Of a DNA stretch of 64,000 bases, positions 42,701 through 50,067 are shown one piece after another. Numbering within the stretch: position 1 is the stretch's first letter; each line of letters opens with the position of its first letter. The notes beneath the pieces were generated by a model. The model was given only the letters and a program-made list of their open reading frames with translations. It ran no database searches and had not been told where the DNA came from. Origin of the DNA: JAFGVL01 sp964546015 (GTDB lineage Bacteria; Bacteroidota; Bacteroidia; Bacteroidales; Paludibacteraceae); assembly GCA_964546015.1 (NCBI GenBank), contig CAZJHO010000007.1, positions 1 to 64,000 of the forward strand, written 5' to 3'. Both the position numbers and the translations under genes were made by a program.

Positions 42701-44145
42701 ACTTGGTATATTTTCCCTCCATAGGAATATTCAAAAGCCACAGCCAGTACTTCATCAGCATTCAGTTGGCTTTTAAGCGAAATGTATCCTAATTGTTGAT
42801 TAAGGGTATATTCCGAAGGATCTAATCGGCGTGCGCTTTCTACTTTTTCATAATCTTCGCCACCTAAAATACCATATACCCCAAAATTAGCATCCATGGT
42901 AGAATTCACATTCTGTATACTACGAAGATCAGGAATAGCAGATACTTCCTGATAAAGTGAGTTCGCCGAATTGGATGGATTCACATTGGCAATAGGCACA
43001 GCCCAATAAGGATTATTTAGTTCTTTGGTTTCTGCCAAGTCCATGTAAGCAACAATATTTCTTGCCTGTGTAAAATCAGCTTTTTTGTTGGTTATCCAAG
43101 CTTCAACACGGTTTATTTGCACTCCGGAATTGATATATGGCAATTTACTCATTGATTTTTCAAAATTATCTCTGAAGAAATGAGCTAAAAAGAAATGTCG
43201 ATTTTCATCGTATTGATCGGCATTAAGATCGAATCGTGTGGTTTGCTTACCGTTTTTGAGACTTACGGTTTTAGTTTCTGTTTCTTGCTGACTTATAACT
43301 GCAGCAACACTTAATCGACCGAACTGAAGTTCTGTTTTGATACCAAAAAGTGCTGAACTTCCTCGAATTAAACTACTATTAAGAGGTAAACTTACATTTC
43401 CTGCTTCGAGCGATTTAATAATATCATCTTCTTTACCCTGATAGGATAGTTTTATCATCGACTGGTCGTAATCGAACGAAGCTTCGGTATTGTAATTCAT
43501 GTTGAAATTCATCTTATCACCAACTTTACCGTTGATGTTAAGCTGTATTTTTTCGTCAAAGTCGAATATCGGATGTGGTTTGCGTGCTTCTACCGAAAGG
43601 GTTGGATTTTCAATACGATTTATTTTAAACCCGAATAACAACTCTGCTGATCCTTGCATTTTTACCTGAACTCCTCCCGGTCCGAAGATTTTATCGGCTT
43701 TACCAATATCAATTTGCATATCGGTAAGAGAAAAACCTTGTTTGGCTTTGCTTTGTTCGGTTTCAGTACGCACTTTTTCTTGCCAGTAGTTTCGCATGGA
43801 TTGCTTCATGCTGTAGTCCATATATTCTTCTTCATTCATACTGAAAGGCGTTACTACATCCATGTCGCCTACTTGGTTGCGAAAAAAATAAAGACCGGTA
43901 GCAGGATCGTATTCCACGAATTGATTCATGTTGGAAGGATCTTTCAAATCAATAGGAGTTTGTTGATTCAGATCTTCGTACGAATCTAATTTGTTTTTTT
44001 TGAGAGGATAGGAAGGTGTGTCGGATTCAATATCGTTCGAAACCGTTACTTCTTGTTGCAACGGGTCAATATTGTCAATGGCATAAGCAGTTCCCACTAT
44101 GACAACAGAACAGAAAAATATAGCTATTTTTTGAAATAAACTCAT
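36763..44145 (-). CDS. sprA: Type IX secretion outer-membrane translocon SprA (Sov)
   Basis: Giant outer-membrane barrel that forms the protein-conducting channel of the type IX secretion system; called Sov in Porphyromonas gingivalis. 2460 residues, the expected size (about 2400-2500). The N-terminal signal peptide ends near AYAIDN, then the SprA N-terminal region follows (MQGSAELLFGFKINRIENP, GKVGDKMNFNMNYNTEASFDYDQ). Later blocks such as WVDELRLSGFNEDGG and the terminal YVFSSKMTFRAFYDRKSSKP ... FGISVKILLTR are typical. ruvA lies upstream and a cupin gene downstream. No frameshift was seen across 7.4 kb. Confidence 0.96.
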   Translation of the reverse strand: MSLFQKIAIFFCSVVIVGTAYAIDNIDPLQQEVTVSNDIESDTPSYPLKKNKLDSYEDLNQQTPIDLKDPSNMNQFVEYDPATGLYFFRNQVGDMDVVTPFSMNEEEYMDYSMKQSMRNYWQEKVRTETEQSKAKQGFSLTDMQIDIGKADKIFGPGGVQVKMQGSAELLFGFKINRIENPTLSVEARKPHPIFDFDEKIQLNINGKVGDKMNFNMNYNTEASFDYDQSMIKLSYQGKEDDIIKSLEAGNVSLPLNSSLIRGSSALFGIKTELQFGRLSVAAVISQQETETKTVSLKNGKQTTRFDLNADQYDENRHFFLAHFFRDNFEKSMSKLPYINSGVQINRVEAWITNKKADFTQARNIVAYMDLAETKELNNPYWAVPIANVNPSNSANSLYQEVSAIPDLRSIQNVNSTMDANFGVYGILGGEDYEKVESARRLDPSEYTLNQQLGYISLKSQLNADEVLAVAFEYSYGGKIYQVGEFSTDGIDDPNTLILKLLKGTNFSPGLPNWDLMMKNVYSLGAAQVEADKFRLDVLYQSDSTGIYLNYIPEGNIKNQNLLKVMKLDRLDRNNALRPDGDFDFIDGFTINAQTGRVIFPVLEPFGSDLRTAIGNDAIADRYVYQELYDSTKTRALEFSEKNKFRLKGEYRASTTSEIRLNAYNVPKGSVTVTAGGMQLTENIDYTVDYMMGTVNIINQAILESGNTIDVSLESQSMFSMQRKTLMGTHLEYQFNKDFSIGGTIMHLSEKPLTTKVNFGEEPISNTIWGLNANYRKETQWVTNMLDKIPILTAKVPSSFVISGEFAHLIPGHSKVIGSQGVTYIDDFESSTSSYAIQYPYSWFLASTPRGRFPEATLSNNIDYGKNRALLAWYTIDPLFTRTTSETPDYIRNDKVQQSNHFVREIPIQEIFPNRELVNGQPEYLPVLNLAYYPTERGPYNLDADNINLNGSLKNPKGRWGGIMRRIDVPDFEAANVEFIEFWMMDPFVYSPNANGGDLYFNLGEISEDILKDGKKSFENGFDPNGDLSKMDQTVWGYVPKTQPVVNAFDNNEGSRQYQDVGLNGLRTEDEFNFPTYKNYVEKFKAGVSPVYLDSLQNDAFSPLNDPAGDNYQYFRNSYWDNIKAGVLARYKRFNGMEGNSPVTTSTGSSYSSAATTLPNAEDINQDNNLNEYEKYLEYKISLRPTDLVIGQNYIVDKITSQVKLRDGTTSDISWYQFKIPVRDYDSSVGSVSFKSVRFMRMYMTNFDEETHLRFGTMELVRGDWTRFKKPLYDPVKPPISTGVLDVSVVSIEENATKKPVNYVLPPGIEREQDPSQTQIRQENEQSLLLKVTDLAPGDARAVYKNTSFDMRQFKRLQMFTHAEKFIDDATNLENSELTAFIRIGSDLTENYYEYEIPLQLTPEGIYNSNNNNDRQTVWPAANTFDFPLSVLTDVKSNRNNARRGGGISFNTIYSEYDPDKPKNKVTILGNPSLSDVQTIMIGVRNQSRQSKSGEIWVDELRLSGFNEDGGYAALANATLNLSDIGSVSVGGRVETVGFGGIEDNVLDRRMDDFTQFNVATNLELGRFFPEKAKIRLPMYYSYSKEVSKPKYDAMNQDLLLSEVIADAASEAERDSITDLSNTVFTTQSFNLTNVKVDIRSERPMFYDPANFSLNYAYSESEEHNPDVERNITKDYRAGLNYAYAFGSKPWEPFKKNKTLQKPAYKLIGDFNVYYLPASIGYSTSLARQYTEKQLRNLNNPEINYRDPYNPLLSSGKNFLWNRKFDIKYDLTKALKLSFTSASNSQIEETKYTPVNKDLFPTEYENWKDTVWTSLRHGGIPLTYQQNFTMTWTIPINKVPIFSWITSNFTYDGKYTWDRGALTQEDEEAGRKISSMGNLATSLGTWQLDGRLNFEDLYNKSSYLKSVNQKYSSRATSVQPKKVQRKIILVKDKPQTFRHQLNSDKIKIMFTDTAGVSQKIAYKVIDKNSIEIQPTENTTVTVNVEQSAGSPEVQLPVRVLMMIRNLSFNYVESNGMIVNGFMPEDGFFGQDGSAPGIPFALGYQSSHWIEDAYNGNWLVKGDETITPITQTYTSDLTLKMGIEPIPGLKIDLAAARNYAEQTQIQYMFEGMPKTYGGSFSMTTIAIGTFFSNSGSINDNYHSSVYETFKANRAKVQAILNNKYVGTRYPSTGFFTEGVAANYASGEFDPSVGSFSQNSADVLIPSFLSAYTGSSLSDLDLIPSFFKMLPNWRISYDGLSRIDWVKKHFKSVTLTHAYSCKYNIAGFSSYANWVGEGDLGYIPNVITGNPVPSGMYDVPAVSITENFAPLIRVDLTMQNSISFNAEYRKGRMLGLNIASTQLVESANNEFIIGAGYRIADFDLILKLKNDKEEKVKNDLTLRLDLSFRNNEALIRKIDDDSATQATSGENTFGLQFSAEYVFSSKMTFRAFYDRKSSKPLISSSYPTTNSNFGISVKILLTR

Positions 44146-44309
44146 GTTTAAAAACTACAAGCTGCGAGTTTTTATCTGCAAAAACTTAAAAAATGACTTT
44201 TGTATAGATTTAATCATAGGCAGCCTGTAAAATAAAACAAATGGTTCAAAACTTTATAAACGAAATTTTATCGTAAAAATTATGTTTATAGTGCTTTACT
44301 GAGACTTTA

Positions 44310-44891
44310 TTAAATAATTTTTAATGCTAATTTTATCAATTGTTCTATCGGGATAGTGGGGTTTTCTTGTTGAACTTTTTCTACAGCCTTGCTTGAGGTT
44401 TGTTGATTGAATCCTAACATGGCAAGGGCTGCTACTGCTTCTTGTTTTAATGAATTGCCTTTGGCAGAAAGGGAAGCGTTTTCTACTTCCACTTTACCTA
44501 TTTTATCTTTCAAATCAACAATGATTCGTTCGGCAGTTTTTTGTCCTATGCCTTTTACTGCCTTCAAAGCAGCCACATTACCCATTACAATTATTTCTTG
44601 CAATTCGGAAGCATTAAGTGAAGACATAATAATACGAGCAGTATTGGCACCTACTCCCGAAACCGATAATAATTGTAAAAACAATTCTCTTTCCGATTGA
44701 GTTAAGAAACCATATAGTACAAAAGCATCTTCGCGTATAGCTTCATAAATAAACAACTTGGCTGTTGTTTTACCTTGTAATTGCGAGTAAGTAGAAAGTG
44801 AAATATTAACAAAATAACCTATCCCGGATACTTCAAGGGTAATATACGCCGGATTTAGTTCTGTTATTTCACCTTTAATGTATTCAATCAT
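44310..44891 (-). CDS. ruvA: Holliday junction branch-migration protein RuvA
   Basis: Tetrameric junction-binding subunit of RuvABC, 193 residues. Starts MIEYIKGEITELNPAYITLEVSGIGY (domain I). Helix-hairpin-helix pairs FLQLLSVSGVGANTARIIMSS and VKGIGQKTAERIIVDLKDKIG form domain II, and EAVAALAMLGFNQQTSSKAVEKV is the RuvB-contacting domain III. The ATG at 44891 was chosen because it matches the family N-terminus and lies 25 bases after a canonical promoter. sprA follows after 164 bases. Confidence 0.96.
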   Translation of the reverse strand: MIEYIKGEITELNPAYITLEVSGIGYFVNISLSTYSQLQGKTTAKLFIYEAIREDAFVLYGFLTQSERELFLQLLSVSGVGANTARIIMSSLNASELQEIIVMGNVAALKAVKGIGQKTAERIIVDLKDKIGKVEVENASLSAKGNSLKQEAVAALAMLGFNQQTSSKAVEKVQQENPTIPIEQLIKLALKII

Positions 44892-44916
44892 GCTTATTTT
44901 TTCGTAAAAAACATTG

Positions 44917-44946
44917 CAAAGGTACAAATAGTTAGCGAGTTGGCAA
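44917..44946 (-). promoter_or_regulatory. Canonical Bacteroidota promoter for ruvA
   Basis: Minus-strand TTG (44944-44946), 19 bases, then TACCTTTG (44917-44924). Exact TTG-N19-TAnnTTTG fit, 25 bases before the ruvA ATG. It may also drive sprA. Confidence 0.75.
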
Positions 44947-45094
44947 GGGGAATAAATGAAGCTTATTAAAAATCAACGAAAATTAAAAACCGTTTATAAA
45001 ATTATATTCAAAATAGCTTGATTTACAAAAAAGATATTTTCATTACTTAAAAAATTTTGTAATTTCGTACGCCAAAATACACTAGGTAAGTGTT

Positions 45095-45508
45095 TTGAAT
45101 AGAAGATTTTCCATATCATTACTTTGCTCAGCAACATTTCTATTGTTGATGGCTGCTGTTATACCACACCATCATCACGAAGATATTGCTTGCATTGTAA
45201 TTGAAAATTGTGATCAGGATAATACTATCAATGACAAACAAGATTTGGGAAACCGCAGTAAAGATTGCCAAATAAAAATCAATTATATCACCCCGAAACA
45301 TAATCAGACAAAAGCTAAATCTTTGGCGAATAAGAATTGTGGAAAGTTTTCGCTCATTACACTCTACTTATTATTTCAAAATTTTACATTCAAAAATGAT
45401 TTCACCGTTATTGAACCCGGATACGGTAAATACATTTTTTTTCTTACCTCTTCTGATGTCGCAAGCTTGTACAAAGGCTTGCGTGCGCCACCATATAGTA
45501 TTTGCTAA
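45095..45508 (+). CDS. His-rich exported protein, DUF6769-like
   Basis: A 137-residue protein with a TTG start at 45095: no ATG lies nearby, and the frame from TTG gives a complete basic-hydrophobic signal peptide (NRRFSISLLCSATFLLLMAAVIP). Directly after it comes HHHH at 25-28, then acidic residues and Cys33, Cys39 (ACIVIENCDQD). This resembles small Bacteroidota proteins of the DUF6769 type, which precede CusB/CusA-like efflux genes; the match is from memory. Position as first gene of the efflux cluster and the His/Cys residues suggest periplasmic metal binding. A near-match box TAATTTCG lies about 38 bases upstream. Confidence 0.7.
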   Translation: MNRRFSISLLCSATFLLLMAAVIPHHHHEDIACIVIENCDQDNTINDKQDLGNRSKDCQIKINYITPKHNQTKAKSLANKNCGKFSLITLYLLFQNFTFKNDFTVIEPGYGKYIFFLTSSDVASLYKGLRAPPYSIC

Positions 45509-45519
45509 TCCATTTTTTT

Positions 45520-45640
45520 AGACTTTACTAGAACAGTAAAGAACACCAAGTTTTTTACGGAGAAACAAAAAAAAATTATTTGTGAAACTTCGTGATACCC
45601 TTTTGTGTTCATTGCGTTTATATATTCATTTTAAAATAAA
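45520..45640. repeat. Intergenic repeat-like tract of the AAAGAACAC / GTGTTC type
   Basis: The 138-base space before the adaptor gene contains agtaaagaacaccaag near 45535-45550 and acttcgtgatacccttttgtgttcattgcg near 45588-45617, i.e. a GAACAC and GTGTTC pair facing each other. Such strings are common as dispersed intergenic repeats in Bacteroidota. No promoter or terminator could be fixed here. Confidence 0.35.
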
Positions 45641-45646
45641 AATCTT

Positions 45647-46762
45647 ATGAAACCATATATTATTATTACCATGCTGGTTGGCTTGGTAGCTTGCCACAAT
45701 CATGTTACAGAAAAACATAACAAAACCGAATCTTTACACGAAGACGAAATTGTTTTATCTTCGGAACAAGCCCGAATCGTGGGCTTGGAAACAGAAACCG
45801 TTCAAACAGAAAATTTTGAACAAGTAATCCGTTGTAGTGGACAAATATTATCGGCACAGGGCGATGAGGCTTCTGTAATAGCCACGGTTGCCGGCATTGT
45901 TTCCTTTGCCGAAAAAAGGCTGAGTGAAGGTAGTGCTATAAAAGCCAACGAAGGAATAGCCGTTATTTCTGCTAAAAACCTGCCTGAGGGCGATCCTATT
46001 GCTAACACAAGAGCTGTATACGAAACGGCATTGAAAGAATACCAACGGGCACAGAATCTTATTCAAGATAAAATTATTTCGGAAAAAGAGTTTGAACAGA
46101 TACGCCTTCGTTACCAAACAGCACAAATTGCTTATCAGGCTCAGGCGTCAAATACTATCTCAGCAGGTGTACGGGTTATTTCTCCCATAAGCGGATTTAT
46201 TAAGAACCTGCTTGTAGCACAAGGAGACTATGTGTCGGTAGGACAGACTATAGCCACTGTATCGCAAAACAAACGCTTGCAACTGAAAGCCGAAGTACCC
46301 GAAAAATATTTTAATCAGCTTAAAAATATTTCGGGAGCAAACTTTAAACCGTCATACAGCGAAACCGTTTTTAAACTTTCCGAAATGAACGGGCGACTAC
46401 TCTCTACAGCTAAAACTACCGGCGGAATATCGGGTTACTTGCCTGTTACTTTCGAATTCGACAATGTGGAGGATATTGTACCAGGGACTTTTGCTGAAGT
46501 GTATCTGCTTGCTCTGCAAAAAAATAATGTGATTTCTATTCCTAAAACAGCAATAACCGAAGAACAAGGCTTGTATTTTGTCTATCTGCAAATAGACGAA
46601 GAAGGATATAAGAAACAGGAAATAACATATGGAGGCGATAATGGCGAACGGGTGGAAATACTTTCCGGGTTAACAAACGGCGACCAAGTTGTAGTAAAAG
46701 GTACTTATCAACTTAAATTGGCAGCCTCATCCGGAACAATCCCCGAGGCACATACTCATTAA
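45647..46762 (+). CDS. RND efflux periplasmic adaptor (CusB/CzcB-like)
   Basis: Membrane-fusion lipoprotein joining the RND pump to the outer-membrane channel. 371 residues; lipobox LVAC with Cys16, followed by a His-rich segment (CHNHVTEKHNKTESLHED). The barrel-sandwich, a helical hairpin (residues about 120-165, ETALKEYQRAQNLIQDKIISEKEFEQIRLRYQ) and a beta-barrel with VPGTFAEVYL and GLTNGDQVVVKGTYQLKL follow. Start ATG at 45647. It is the second gene of a four-gene metal-efflux cluster. The specific metal is inferred from the pump. Confidence 0.92.
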   Translation: MKPYIIITMLVGLVACHNHVTEKHNKTESLHEDEIVLSSEQARIVGLETETVQTENFEQVIRCSGQILSAQGDEASVIATVAGIVSFAEKRLSEGSAIKANEGIAVISAKNLPEGDPIANTRAVYETALKEYQRAQNLIQDKIISEKEFEQIRLRYQTAQIAYQAQASNTISAGVRVISPISGFIKNLLVAQGDYVSVGQTIATVSQNKRLQLKAEVPEKYFNQLKNISGANFKPSYSETVFKLSEMNGRLLSTAKTTGGISGYLPVTFEFDNVEDIVPGTFAEVYLLALQKNNVISIPKTAITEEQGLYFVYLQIDEEGYKKQEITYGGDNGERVEILSGLTNGDQVVVKGTYQLKLAASSGTIPEAHTH

Positions 46763-46770
46763 TAATTGAG

Positions 46771-46790
46771 CCCCAACCTCCTGAAAGGGA
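46771..46790. repeat. Second copy of a CCCAA-CCTC-AAAGGGA-type element
   Basis: The string ccccaacctcctgaaaggga resembles the reverse complement of 6071-6090 (cccaatcctctaaaagggga). A second C-rich string (tttccccctccacgaagagg) follows at about 46841-46860. The 126-base space between adaptor and pump genes thus seems to be built from a dispersed repeat rather than regulatory sequence. Confidence 0.4.
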
Positions 46791-46888
46791 ATATTGGGCG
46801 AATCAATCTAATAATAAACCTTTTCCTTAAACCGAAAAGCTTTCCCCCTCCACGAAGAGGATCAGGGAAGTATTAAAATTATAATTTT

Positions 46889-49800
46889 ATGTTAAATAAG
46901 ATAATTCGATTTTCGTTAAATAACCGCATGGTGGTACTGATTGCTTCGGTATTGCTTATGCTTGTGGGAACATACACCGCTACTCGTATGGAAGTAGATG
47001 TGTTTCCCGACCTAAACGCGCCTACGGTGGTTGTAATGACCGAAGCCAAAGGTATGGCTCCTGAAGAAGTGGAACGCTTGGTGAGTTTCCCCATCGAAAC
47101 GGCAGTGAACGGAGCAACGGATGTGCGTCGTATTCGATCCTCATCCACTACAGGTTTTTCTATTGTTTGGGTAGAGTTTAATTGGGATACAGATATATAC
47201 CGTGCCCGCCAAATTGTTTCCGAAAAATTGAGTGTGTTGCAAGAAACCTTGCCAAGTAATGTAGGCATTCCTACTTTAGGGCCACAATCGTCCATTTTAG
47301 GTGAAGTAATGATAGCTTCACTCACTTCGGATACTACATCGTTGCAAGACTTGCGTACATTAGCTGATTGGACTATACGCCCTCGATTGTTAGCTATGAG
47401 TGGTGTAGCGCAAGTAACTGTAATGGGTGGCGATATTAAAGAATATCAGATTTTGCTTAGTCCCGAAAAGATGAACCACTACCACATCGGACTAAATGAA
47501 GTAATCGAGGCAGTAAGAAACATGAATAAAAATGCTTCGGGTGGTGTGCTGTACGAGTATGGCAACGAATATATTATTCGAGGAATATTATCTACCAATA
47601 AAACAGATGAATTAGGTAAGACCTTAATAAAAAATACTGACAACGCACCGATATTGCTCGAAAATATTGCAGAGATAAGCATTGGGAACAAATCGCCCAA
47701 GCTGGGCATTGCCTCCGAAAAAGCTAAACCGGCTGTGCTTATTACTGTCATCAAACAACCAAATACGAGTACTTTAGAATTAACCGAAAAGTTAGATCGA
47801 TCGTTTTCCGAACTACAAAAATCATTGCCTAAGGATGTAAAAATATCCACTGATATTTTTCGTCAAGCTCGTTTTATAGACAGTTCTATAAGCAATATCC
47901 AAAAATGTTTGTTAGAAGGAGGTATTTTCGTTGTTATCGTACTGTTTGTTTTCTTGATGAATGTAAGAACCACTTTCATTTCGTTGGTAACTATCCCCTT
48001 ATCATTAGTGTCGGCAATACTTGTGCTTAAACTGATGGGATTAACCATTAATACTATGAGTCTCGGTGGTATGGCAATAGCTATTGGTTCGTTGGTGGAT
48101 GATGCTATTGTAGATGTAGAAAATGTATTTAAACGCCTGCGCGAAAACCGACAAAAGCCTGTTGAAGAACAAAAAACAGTAATGACTGTCGTGTTCGATG
48201 CCTCAAAAGAGGTGCGCATGCCTATCCTTAACTCTACACTTATTATTATTGTAAGTTTTATTCCGTTATTTTTCCTTACAGGTATGGAAGGGCGTATGCT
48301 TGTTCCACTGGGTATTGCGTTTATTGTTGCCTTGGCGGCTTCTACTCTTGTGGCACTTACCCTTACACCTGTATTGTGTACTTACCTGCTTGGTAAATCA
48401 ATCAAAAGCGACAAGTTCGAACACGAACCGTACATAGTACGCCGCCTGCAATATTTTTACAAAATAGCATTGGATTGGACATTAAAACATTCCCGCATGA
48501 TACTTATCGGAACAGGAGTTGCACTAGTGTTGTCATTGATTACATTTTTCTCACTAGGAAGAAGTTTTTTACCTTCTTTCAATGAAGGTTCGTTTACCAT
48601 AAACATAAGTACATTGCCGGGTATTTCACTTGAAGAGTCGGACAGAATCGGACAAACGGTGGAAAAAATTCTGCTTTCTGTACCTGAAATACAAACGGTA
48701 GCTCGCAAAACCGGTCGTGCCGAATTGGACGAACATGCAATGGGTGTAAATGTATCAGAAATAGAAGCTCCGTTTGCATTAAAGGATCGGAAAAAAGAAA
48801 AGGTATTATCTGATATTCGGACAAAGCTGAAAGTACTTCCGGGTGTGAATATTGAAATAGGTCAGCCAATTTCTCACCGTATTGATGCTATGCTTTCGGG
48901 TAGTAGGGCGAATATTGCCATTAAGCTTTTTGGGACAGACCTTAACAAAATGTACTTATTGGGAAATCAAATTAAAAAATCCATCGGAGAAATAGAAGGC
49001 ATTGTTGACCTTAATGTAGAACAACAAATAGAACGCCCACAACTTAGGATAGAGCCTAAACGAGATATGCTTGTCCGATATGGCATAACACCTTCGGAAC
49101 TTGGTGAAATTATCAATGTAATGCTTGCCGGCGAGGTGGTTTCGCAAGTGTATGAGGGCAACAAGGCTTTCGATCTCACCTTAAAGGTAAACGACTCAAG
49201 CCGATCAACTATTGAACAAATAAAAAACTTACAGATTGATGCCAACGGACAAAAAATACCACTCAGCTATATTGCAAATATTGTTTCTTCTACAGGACCC
49301 AATACCATTAACCGCGAAAATGTTTCACGCAAGATTGTAATTTCTGCCAATGTGTCGGATAGAGATTTACGAAGCGTAGTAAACGATATTCAGTCAAAAA
49401 TAGAAGAACAAATAGAGTTGCCCGAAGGTTATCATATCGAATATGGTGGACAATTCGAAAGCGAACAAGCGGCCTCTCAAACACTGTTTATTGCATCTGT
49501 TTTTTCTGTTTTAGCTATATTCTTGTTGTTATTTAACCAGTTTCGCAGTATGGTACAATCGGCTGTTGTGTTGCTCAACCTGCCCTTGGCGCTCATTGGT
49601 GGTGTATTTATTATTTTCTTTACGGGTGGAATAATAAGTATTCCTGCTGTTATAGGATTTATATCGCTTTTTGGTATTGCCACAAGGAACGGAATGTTGC
49701 TCATCTCTCGCTATAATGACTTGCAAAACGAAGGATTATCTGCTAAAGAAAGCGTACTGAGAGGTTCATTGGATAGGCTCAACCCTATACTGATGACTAC

Positions 49801-49999
49801 CCTTTGTTCGGCACTGGCACTTATTCCGCTGGCAATAGGCGGCGACCTGCCCGGCAACGAAATACAAAGCCCCATGGCTAAGGTGATATTGGGTGGATTG
49901 CTTACCTCTACCTTACTCAATGGCTTTATCGTACCGATTATGTATATCATTGCCAATAGAAAGATAGTAGCAGAAGTAATTACTGATGAGGAGGTATAG
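46889..49999 (+). CDS. RND heavy-metal efflux pump (CusA/CzcA family)
   Basis: Proton-driven inner-membrane pump, 1036 residues, twelve membrane helices in the RND pattern with large periplasmic loops after helices 1 and 7. Starts MLNKIIRFSLNNRMVVLIASVLLMLVG, has VDVFPDLNAPTVVVMTEAKGMAPEEVERLVSFPIE (HME-type N-terminal block) and the helix-4 motif IGSLVDDAIVDVENVFKRL near residue 400. That helix resembles CusA (GAMVDAAIVMIEN), with no DFG Asp as in CzcA, so Cu/Ag or another soft metal is more likely than Co/Zn/Cd; this is inference. The ATG lies inside an AT palindrome (46874-46889). Confidence 0.92.
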   Translation: MLNKIIRFSLNNRMVVLIASVLLMLVGTYTATRMEVDVFPDLNAPTVVVMTEAKGMAPEEVERLVSFPIETAVNGATDVRRIRSSSTTGFSIVWVEFNWDTDIYRARQIVSEKLSVLQETLPSNVGIPTLGPQSSILGEVMIASLTSDTTSLQDLRTLADWTIRPRLLAMSGVAQVTVMGGDIKEYQILLSPEKMNHYHIGLNEVIEAVRNMNKNASGGVLYEYGNEYIIRGILSTNKTDELGKTLIKNTDNAPILLENIAEISIGNKSPKLGIASEKAKPAVLITVIKQPNTSTLELTEKLDRSFSELQKSLPKDVKISTDIFRQARFIDSSISNIQKCLLEGGIFVVIVLFVFLMNVRTTFISLVTIPLSLVSAILVLKLMGLTINTMSLGGMAIAIGSLVDDAIVDVENVFKRLRENRQKPVEEQKTVMTVVFDASKEVRMPILNSTLIIIVSFIPLFFLTGMEGRMLVPLGIAFIVALAASTLVALTLTPVLCTYLLGKSIKSDKFEHEPYIVRRLQYFYKIALDWTLKHSRMILIGTGVALVLSLITFFSLGRSFLPSFNEGSFTINISTLPGISLEESDRIGQTVEKILLSVPEIQTVARKTGRAELDEHAMGVNVSEIEAPFALKDRKKEKVLSDIRTKLKVLPGVNIEIGQPISHRIDAMLSGSRANIAIKLFGTDLNKMYLLGNQIKKSIGEIEGIVDLNVEQQIERPQLRIEPKRDMLVRYGITPSELGEIINVMLAGEVVSQVYEGNKAFDLTLKVNDSSRSTIEQIKNLQIDANGQKIPLSYIANIVSSTGPNTINRENVSRKIVISANVSDRDLRSVVNDIQSKIEEQIELPEGYHIEYGGQFESEQAASQTLFIASVFSVLAIFLLLFNQFRSMVQSAVVLLNLPLALIGGVFIIFFTGGIISIPAVIGFISLFGIATRNGMLLISRYNDLQNEGLSAKESVLRGSLDRLNPILMTTLCSALALIPLAIGGDLPGNEIQSPMAKVILGGLLTSTLLNGFIVPIMYIIANRKIVAEVITDEEV

Positions 50000-50028
50000 C
50001 CTACTTTAAAATCAAATAAAAAAAGATA

Positions 50029-50046
50029 TAAAGAACATGTTCTTTA
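50029..50046. promoter_or_regulatory. Perfect 18-bp palindrome between pump and channel genes
   Basis: TAAAGAACATGTTCTTTA reads the same on both strands. It sits 21 bases before the ATG of the TolC-type gene and 29 bases after the pump stop. It could be a dimeric repressor site or an RNA hairpin. The same GAAC/GTTC core occurs as GAACAC/GTGTTC near 45542 and 45610, which may be coincidence. Confidence 0.45.
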
Positions 50047-50067
50047 CGGTAAAAACATTAATTAAAA

